Assembly (NCBI GenBank): GCA_018266435.1
Contig: JAFEAL010000020.1
Span: 1 to 64,000 of the forward strand
Reading direction: 5' to 3'
DNA: 64,000 bases
Source of the DNA: Bacteroidota bacterium
GTDB taxonomy: Bacteria > Bacteroidota > Bacteroidia > Cytophagales > Cyclobacteriaceae
Of this stretch, positions 59,511 to 64,000 are shown in pieces. The first letter of the stretch is position 1; each line of letters opens with the position of its first letter. The translations under genes and the position numbers were made by a program. Under the pieces are notes generated by a model. It did no database searches and was not told where the DNA came from. It worked only from the letters and a program-made list of their open reading frames with translations.

Positions 59511-60661
59511 GGATATAACAAATACTTTTCTCTCATTTTTTTGTAAGCAGTCAAGTCTTTCTTCCAGCTTTTTCGGATTGTGTCTTCACGGATGCCCTGC
59601 TTGATTTGTTCTTTTAATAACCGGGTTCCGGCAAGGGTATTAAAATAATTATTAAAAAATTTTTCTTTATCAGGAGAATCCTTGTAAAGTTGAAGCAGGT
59701 ATTTCAGTTCAATACGGTTGCCGGGATGTTCGTTTCGCAAATCCACTCCATAACAGACTTTGTTTTTGTACAACGGGTTTTTGTCCATGCCCGGAGTATC
59801 CTGAGGTGTGAATTGAAAAGGCTGGTTTTTAAAATCCGGGCTTCCCAAAATTTCAAAAGGCATCTTCGTTCCGCGGCCCACACTCAAAACGGTTCCTTCG
59901 AATAAACAAAGTGACGGATACAGGGCAACCGCATGATCATTGGGCAAATTAGGTGAAGGTTTTATAGGCAACGAGTATTTTTTTTGGTGATCGTAATTTT
60001 TCATTTTTACTACAAACAGGTTGCATTTTATTTTGTTGGCCAGCCAATTTTCTCCGTTGATCATTTGTGCCAACTCGCCAACGGTGAGCCCGTGAACAAT
60101 CGGTATAGGATGCATGCCCACAAAAGATTTCAGGGTAAGATCAAGCACGGGCCCATCAACAAAATGCCCATTGGGATTAGGCCGGTCGAGGATGATTAAT
60201 TTTTTTCCGTTCTCGGCACATCCTTCCATCAGGTAGTGCATAGAACTGATGTAAGTAAAAAAACGAGTGCCCACGTCTTGTATATCAAAGATGACAATGT
60301 CCACATCTTTTAAATCTTCTGCAGTTGGTTTTTTATTTTTCCCATATAAGGAAGTGATGGGTACTCCGGTTGCCGGGTCAATGGAATTACCCACAGTTTC
60401 ACCCGCATCGGCTACTCCGCGAAAACCATGTTCGGCTGAAAATATTTTTTTGATATTGATATTCAAGTGTTGTAAAGAATCAACTAAGTGAACTTTGCCG
60501 ATCAGCGAAGTTTGATTGACCATGAGCGCTACAGCTTGCCCCTTAATCATGGGCAAGAGCACATCGAGTTGTTCGGCACCGGTAGTTATTTTTTGTGCAG
60601 ACGAAAAAAGAATTGGTCCACACATCCATGTTATGAGTAGAAAGATTTTTTTGAGGGTCAT
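59507..60661 (-). CDS. namZ: DUF1343 / GH171 exo-beta-N-acetylmuramidase (NamZ-like)
   Basis: 384 residues with a signal peptide (about 1-22, ending SSAQ). The DUF1343 signatures are VALMVNQTSLIGKVHLVD, FSAEHGFRGVADAGETVGN, VDIVIFDIQDVGTRFFTYIS and LDRPNPNGHFVDGPVLD. NamZ cleaves terminal MurNAc from muropeptides or glycan ends during wall turnover. It is the first gene of an overlapping operon with nth and fmt (ATGA overlap with nth). The link between wall turnover and the other two genes is positional only. Confidence 0.88.
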   Translation of the reverse strand: MTLKKIFLLITWMCGPILFSSAQKITTGAEQLDVLLPMIKGQAVALMVNQTSLIGKVHLVDSLQHLNINIKKIFSAEHGFRGVADAGETVGNSIDPATGVPITSLYGKNKKPTAEDLKDVDIVIFDIQDVGTRFFTYISSMHYLMEGCAENGKKLIILDRPNPNGHFVDGPVLDLTLKSFVGMHPIPIVHGLTVGELAQMINGENWLANKIKCNLFVVKMKNYDHQKKYSLPIKPSPNLPNDHAVALYPSLCLFEGTVLSVGRGTKMPFEILGSPDFKNQPFQFTPQDTPGMDKNPLYKNKVCYGVDLRNEHPGNRIELKYLLQLYKDSPDKEKFFNNYFNTLAGTRLLKEQIKQGIREDTIRKSWKKDLTAYKKMREKYLLYP

Positions 60662-60701
60662 GTCACTACATTTTCGTTATTTTGCAAGGTAACGCATCAT
60701 T

Positions 60702-62069
60702 TTGAACATTTCTTATTTCATATCTAAAAGAATACGCAAGTCAGAGTCTGGTAGTTTTTCATCTACCATTCATAAAGTGGCCGTAGTTACCATTGCTATC
60801 GGATTATCGGCAGCTATTGTTTCCTTTTTGATTATGCTCGGGTTTCAATCCGGGGTAAAAGAAAAGATGTACGGCTTCAGCCATCATTTGCTTATTACAA
60901 AATTTACCATGAATAATGCAGTGGCTGAGCAACCGTTTAATTACGATATTGATTTGTATAAAAATCCCGGAAAACTTCCTTTCATCAAGCACATACAAGA
61001 GTACGGCCATAAGCCGGGATTGATCAAGACCGATAACGAGGTGCTGGGTATTGTTTTTAAAGGCGTTGCAAAAAGTTTTGATCGCCTGGCTTTTAATGAA
61101 AATATAGTTGAAGGAAAATTTATTGCTTTTTCTGACTCGGGGTATTCGCATGAAATTGTGATTAGCCGCATTATTGCAAATAAAATCAGGGCAAATGTGG
61201 GCGATGCGATTATTCTTCATTTTTTTCAAAATCCTCCACGCTATCGCAAACTAAAAATTGTTGGCATTTATGAAACGAACCTATCAGATTACTTTGACAG
61301 CCGTGTGGTGATTGGAGACCTCAGGCTGGTGCAGCAACTGAACGGTTGGTCGGCTAATCAGGCGGGGGGGCTGGAAGTACAGATTGATTTGAATTATTAT
61401 TCAGGTTTTGAACTGTGGAAAAAAGAAATAGCCGGCTACTCTAACGCCATTAGCGAACGAATTATCAATAACCCCGAAGAACCAAATAAATTTGCCCGAA
61501 CACTTTCGGCTATTTGGAATTTTAGTTTTGATCATGATCGTGCCGCGCTGGATGATGCCCAACAGCAGATTGGCGAATCGATGGATTATGATTTGAATAT
61601 TGAAACTGTGCGCGATAAGTACGTGCAGGTATTTGAGTGGCTGGATTTAGTAAAACGTCAGGTGCACATTTTACTCACCATCATTTTGATTGTGGTGAGT
61701 GTGAATATGATTTCCGTAATTTTAATTTTAGTGATGGAGCGAACACCCATGGTTGGGCTGCTCAAAGCGATGGGCGCATCGAATAAACTGGTTCGATCAG
61801 TCTTTGTTTATAACGGAATGAGTTTAGTAGCCAAAGGTTTGATGATAGGAAATATTATTGGAGTAGGCTTTTGTTTGATGCAGAGCCAATTTCATTGGGT
61901 TAAACTCAACCCGCATGATTATTACATGAGTTATGTGCCGGTTGAGTGGAGTTGGTTTACAGTGATTGCTCTGAACCTGATTGTTTTTGCCGTGGTGTCA
62001 GTTGTGCTGCTTCTGCCGGCTCGGTTTATTTCGCGGATACAGCCGGTGCAGGCAATACGGTTTGATTGA
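60702..62069 (+). CDS. LolC/LolE-like ABC-transporter permease (FtsX domain)
   Basis: 455 residues from a TTG start giving MNISYFISKRIRKSESGS, the normal LolC/E opening; no upstream ATG fits. One N-terminal membrane helix (about 22-50) is followed by a large periplasmic domain (about 50-315). Three C-terminal helices follow in the FtsX region, with MVGLLKAMGASNKLVRSVFV as the cytoplasmic coupling loop. It would release lipoproteins from the inner membrane with an ATPase partner (LolD), which is not in the window. The start is 40 bases from divergent namZ. Confidence 0.87.
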   Translation: MNISYFISKRIRKSESGSFSSTIHKVAVVTIAIGLSAAIVSFLIMLGFQSGVKEKMYGFSHHLLITKFTMNNAVAEQPFNYDIDLYKNPGKLPFIKHIQEYGHKPGLIKTDNEVLGIVFKGVAKSFDRLAFNENIVEGKFIAFSDSGYSHEIVISRIIANKIRANVGDAIILHFFQNPPRYRKLKIVGIYETNLSDYFDSRVVIGDLRLVQQLNGWSANQAGGLEVQIDLNYYSGFELWKKEIAGYSNAISERIINNPEEPNKFARTLSAIWNFSFDHDRAALDDAQQQIGESMDYDLNIETVRDKYVQVFEWLDLVKRQVHILLTIILIVVSVNMISVILILVMERTPMVGLLKAMGASNKLVRSVFVYNGMSLVAKGLMIGNIIGVGFCLMQSQFHWVKLNPHDYYMSYVPVEWSWFTVIALNLIVFAVVSVVLLLPARFISRIQPVQAIRFD

Positions 62070-62071
62070 GG

Positions 62072-62812
62072 TTATTTGTATTTCTTAAACCAACTGCGCA
62101 CGGCCATCTGAAGTACTCCCATAAATCCTTCTTTAAAAATACCAACTGACATTTTTGATTGTCCCAGGGTGCGGTCAGTAAAGATGATGGGCACTTCGGT
62201 AATCCGAAAGCCATACTTCCACGCCAGAAACTTCATCTCAATTTGGAAAGCATAGCCTACAAATTTGATTTTTTCTAATGGGATCTTTTCAAGCACGGTC
62301 CTGCGGTAACAAACAAACCCGGCCGTGGTGTCATGAATGGGAACGCCCGTAATGAGGCGAACATACCGGCTGGCAAAATAAGATAACAGTACGCGTTTCA
62401 TGGGCCAGTTTACCACGTTTACACCCGAAGAGTAGCGTGAACCTACGGCCAGATCAAATCCGTTTTCGGCACAAGCCAGGTAGAGCCGGTTCAGGTCACG
62501 TGGATCATGCGAAAAATCGGCATCCATTTCAAGAACATAATCGTATCCGTTTTTGAGTGCAAACTTAAACCCTTCAATGTAAGCGGTGCCCAAACCAAGT
62601 TTGCCGGCCCGCTCAATCAGATGCAATTTTGTCAGGGCGTGGCTGTTTAACAGCTTTTGTTGTTCTTTAATCAGGTTTGCTGTACCATCGGGTGAATTAT
62701 CATCTATAATGAGTAGATGAAAATCCTTTGGTTGCTCCATCACTGCCCGGATGATGGCTACAATGTTTTCTTTTTCATTGTAGGTGGGTATGATAACCAA
62801 TGCGTTGCTCAC
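62072..62812 (-). CDS. Polyprenyl/dolichyl-phosphate mannose synthase (GT2, DPM1-like)
   Basis: 246 residues. IIPTYNEKENIVAIIRAV is the GT2 opening; DDNSPDGTANLIKEQ, EMDADFSHDPRDL (DAD and HDP) and VGSRYSSGVNVVNWPMKR are dolichyl-phosphate-mannose synthase signatures. There is no long C-terminal membrane domain, as in soluble DPM1-type enzymes. It transfers mannose from GDP-mannose to a polyprenyl phosphate. The product would feed a GT87- or GT39-type transferase; a GT87-like gene starts 43 bases away on the other strand. Confidence 0.88.
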   Translation of the reverse strand: MSNALVIIPTYNEKENIVAIIRAVMEQPKDFHLLIIDDNSPDGTANLIKEQQKLLNSHALTKLHLIERAGKLGLGTAYIEGFKFALKNGYDYVLEMDADFSHDPRDLNRLYLACAENGFDLAVGSRYSSGVNVVNWPMKRVLLSYFASRYVRLITGVPIHDTTAGFVCYRRTVLEKIPLEKIKFVGYAFQIEMKFLAWKYGFRITEVPIIFTDRTLGQSKMSVGIFKEGFMGVLQMAVRSWFKKYK

Positions 62813-62855
62813 AGTAGATTTTAATTCTTAAAAATATCATTTTTGTGGCACAACG

Positions 62856-64000
62856 ATGAATAAAAAGATCAAAGATTTTTTTCTTGAGGGCAGGCACACC
62901 CTGCTGATTATTTATTTTTTGGCAGCCCTTATTGCTTCGATACAGCAATATTTTGGTGGCGAAAAGAAGCTCAATGATCAATTGCCGGCCTATACCCACT
63001 ACAATAATTATATTATTTTCAAACAGTCGTTTTTTCATTTAAAGCAAGCCGCTGATTTGTATGCGCCATATACGGCTGAGCAATACGACCTATATAAATA
63101 CAGCCCCACGTTTGCCTTGCTTTTCTCGTTCTTTGCCTACTTGCCAGATGGGTTGGGGCTTTTATTATGGAACGTATTAAATGCGTTTGCCCTTTTTTTT
63201 GGAGTGCGCATGTTGCCGCTTACGATTCAGCAAAAAAATGGGGTGCTTCTATTCGCCCTTGTCGAGATGCTAACCAGTTTACAAAATGCTCAGAGCAATG
63301 CGCTGATAGCCGGACTTCTTGTTTTTGCATTTGCATTAATGGAGGAAAAAAGATTTTTTTTGGCTTGCGTTTGCATCTCCTTAACGGTGTTTATCAAGTT
63401 GTTTGGAATTTTTGCTTTTGCACTTTGCCTGATGTATCCGCAGCGTTGGAGAATGGTCGGGTATTCTATTGGAATCATCATCATGTTGGCGTTGCTGCCT
63501 TTGTGTTTAATTGAATTTCACTCACTGATTAGCTGCTATCACAGTTGGTGGCGGCTTTTGCAAAGTGACTATGTTCCCAACTCGCTTTCTCTGACGGGTG
63601 CCATTAGAGCCTGGTTTAAGGTTGATGTTTCAAAAAATGCTGTATTGCTTTTAGGCCTTTTGCTGTTTGCGGTTCCCTTCATCCGTATAAAGCAATTTGC
63701 TTTTTTAAATTATCGCCTGATTGTCTTTTCCACGATTTTGGTCTGGATGATTGCCTTCAATCATAAGGCCGAATCGCCCACTTTTATAATAGCCATAACA
63801 GGAATTGGATTGTGGTACTGGGTCTCATCTCTGCCGGAAAAGCCGAAAAGAATATTAGCTGCCTTTGCGCTGATCTTCACATCACTATCCACTACTGATC
63901 TATTTCCTAATTTTATTCAGGATAATTATTTCGATGTGTTTTCAGTGAAGGCCATTGCACCAATTGCAATTTACCTGGGGATGCTGTATGAACTTATTTT
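62856..64000 (+). CDS. GT87-type (DUF2029) membrane glycosyltransferase, 3' end cut by the window
   Basis: At least 381 codons remain open from the ATG at 62856 to the window end with no stop. It has many membrane segments. The periplasmic loop after TM1 contains YNNYIIFKQSFFHLKQAADL, then LYAPYTAEQYDLYKYSPTFA, the usual GT87/DUF2029 pattern. GT87 enzymes are polyprenyl-phosphate-mannose-dependent transferases. The gene is divergent from the polyprenyl-phosphate mannose synthase gene with 43 bases between the starts, so supplier and user are paired. The C-terminus is missing. Specific sugar and acceptor are unknown. Confidence 0.8.
   Translation, partial: MNKKIKDFFLEGRHTLLIIYFLAALIASIQQYFGGEKKLNDQLPAYTHYNNYIIFKQSFFHLKQAADLYAPYTAEQYDLYKYSPTFALLFSFFAYLPDGLGLLLWNVLNAFALFFGVRMLPLTIQQKNGVLLFALVEMLTSLQNAQSNALIAGLLVFAFALMEEKRFFLACVCISLTVFIKLFGIFAFALCLMYPQRWRMVGYSIGIIIMLALLPLCLIEFHSLISCYHSWWRLLQSDYVPNSLSLTGAIRAWFKVDVSKNAVLLLGLLLFAVPFIRIKQFAFLNYRLIVFSTILVWMIAFNHKAESPTFIIAITGIGLWYWVSSLPEKPKRILAAFALIFTSLSTTDLFPNFIQDNYFDVFSVKAIAPIAIYLGMLYELI

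Noticed and set aside
1-64000. CRISPR array, prophage, toxin-antitoxin or known defence island
   Set aside because: No regularly spaced repeats, no phage structural genes, and no recognised defence gene cluster. The TPR-CHAT protein alone, with a signal peptide and housekeeping neighbours, is not enough to call a defence system.

Overview
This window is chromosomal DNA from a member of the Bacteroidota, most likely a Cytophagales-type bacterium. The signs are a SusC/SusD pair, a GLPGLI-family protein in front of a plug-and-barrel outer-membrane protein, many lipobox lipoproteins, TAnnTTTG-type promoter elements, weak or absent Shine-Dalgarno sequences, and dense gene packing with 1-17 base overlaps. 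The genus cannot be fixed from sequence reading alone. No phage, plasmid, CRISPR array or rRNA was seen; mobile DNA is limited to an orphan IS3-type orfA at the left edge and a possible IS21-type end fragment near 25.75 kb.

Layout. 0-3 kb: orphan transposase orfA, a secreted DUF1080 protein, a TerB-like protein, a VOC-fold protein and a small exported helical protein with a clear terminator. 3.4-9.7 kb: a small secreted orphan followed by a complete tripartite RND efflux operon. 9.7-15.5 kb: arfB, a CbbX/SpoVK-type AAA+ ATPase with a duplicated N-terminal beta-rich module, a Wzi/RemB-like outer-membrane barrel, a membrane histidine-kinase-like protein with no ATPase domain, and a thioredoxin-fold protein. 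15.6-23.9 kb: an exported TPR-CHAT protein, an RsmB-type rRNA methyltransferase, and a GLPGLI/outer-membrane-barrel/methyltransferase operon. 24-31 kb: yifB, lepA, folD, queE, then pabB- and pabC-type folate genes running into an OmpA-family lipoprotein with the domain order of PorE. 33-38.5 kb: a SusC/SusD/lipoprotein uptake operon behind an attenuator-like leader. 38.5-46.6 kb: hldD, queD, lpxB, a serine hydrolase, clpX, clpP, trigger factor and tRNA-Leu(UAG). 46.7-54 kb: rel/spoT, a SPOR-OmpA protein, and a compact GDP-heptose operon whose first gene is a three-domain fusion. 54-64 kb: a GH172-type protein, a GT2 glycosyltransferase, a MATE transporter, a namZ-nth-fmt operon, a LolC/E-like permease, a polyprenyl-phosphate mannose synthase, and a divergent GT87-type glycosyltransferase cut by the window end.

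How the genes work together. Much of the window serves the cell envelope: lipid A (lpxB), heptose (hldD plus the GDP-heptose operon), polyprenyl-linked mannose (synthase plus GT87), wall turnover (namZ), lipoprotein export (LolC/E-like), efflux, and TonB-dependent uptake. A second theme is protein quality control (trigger factor, ClpP, ClpX, ArfB, LepA, AAA+). queE and queD give two steps of 7-deazaguanine synthesis. folD, pabB and pabC give folate and one-carbon steps that also feed fmt.

The items most worth a second look are the trifunctional heptose enzyme with an unassigned kinase domain, the attenuator-like SusC leader, the AAA+ ATPase with tandem N-terminal modules, the exported TPR-CHAT protein, and the structured gene-free region upstream of lepA. 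No single convincing new multi-gene system was identified.
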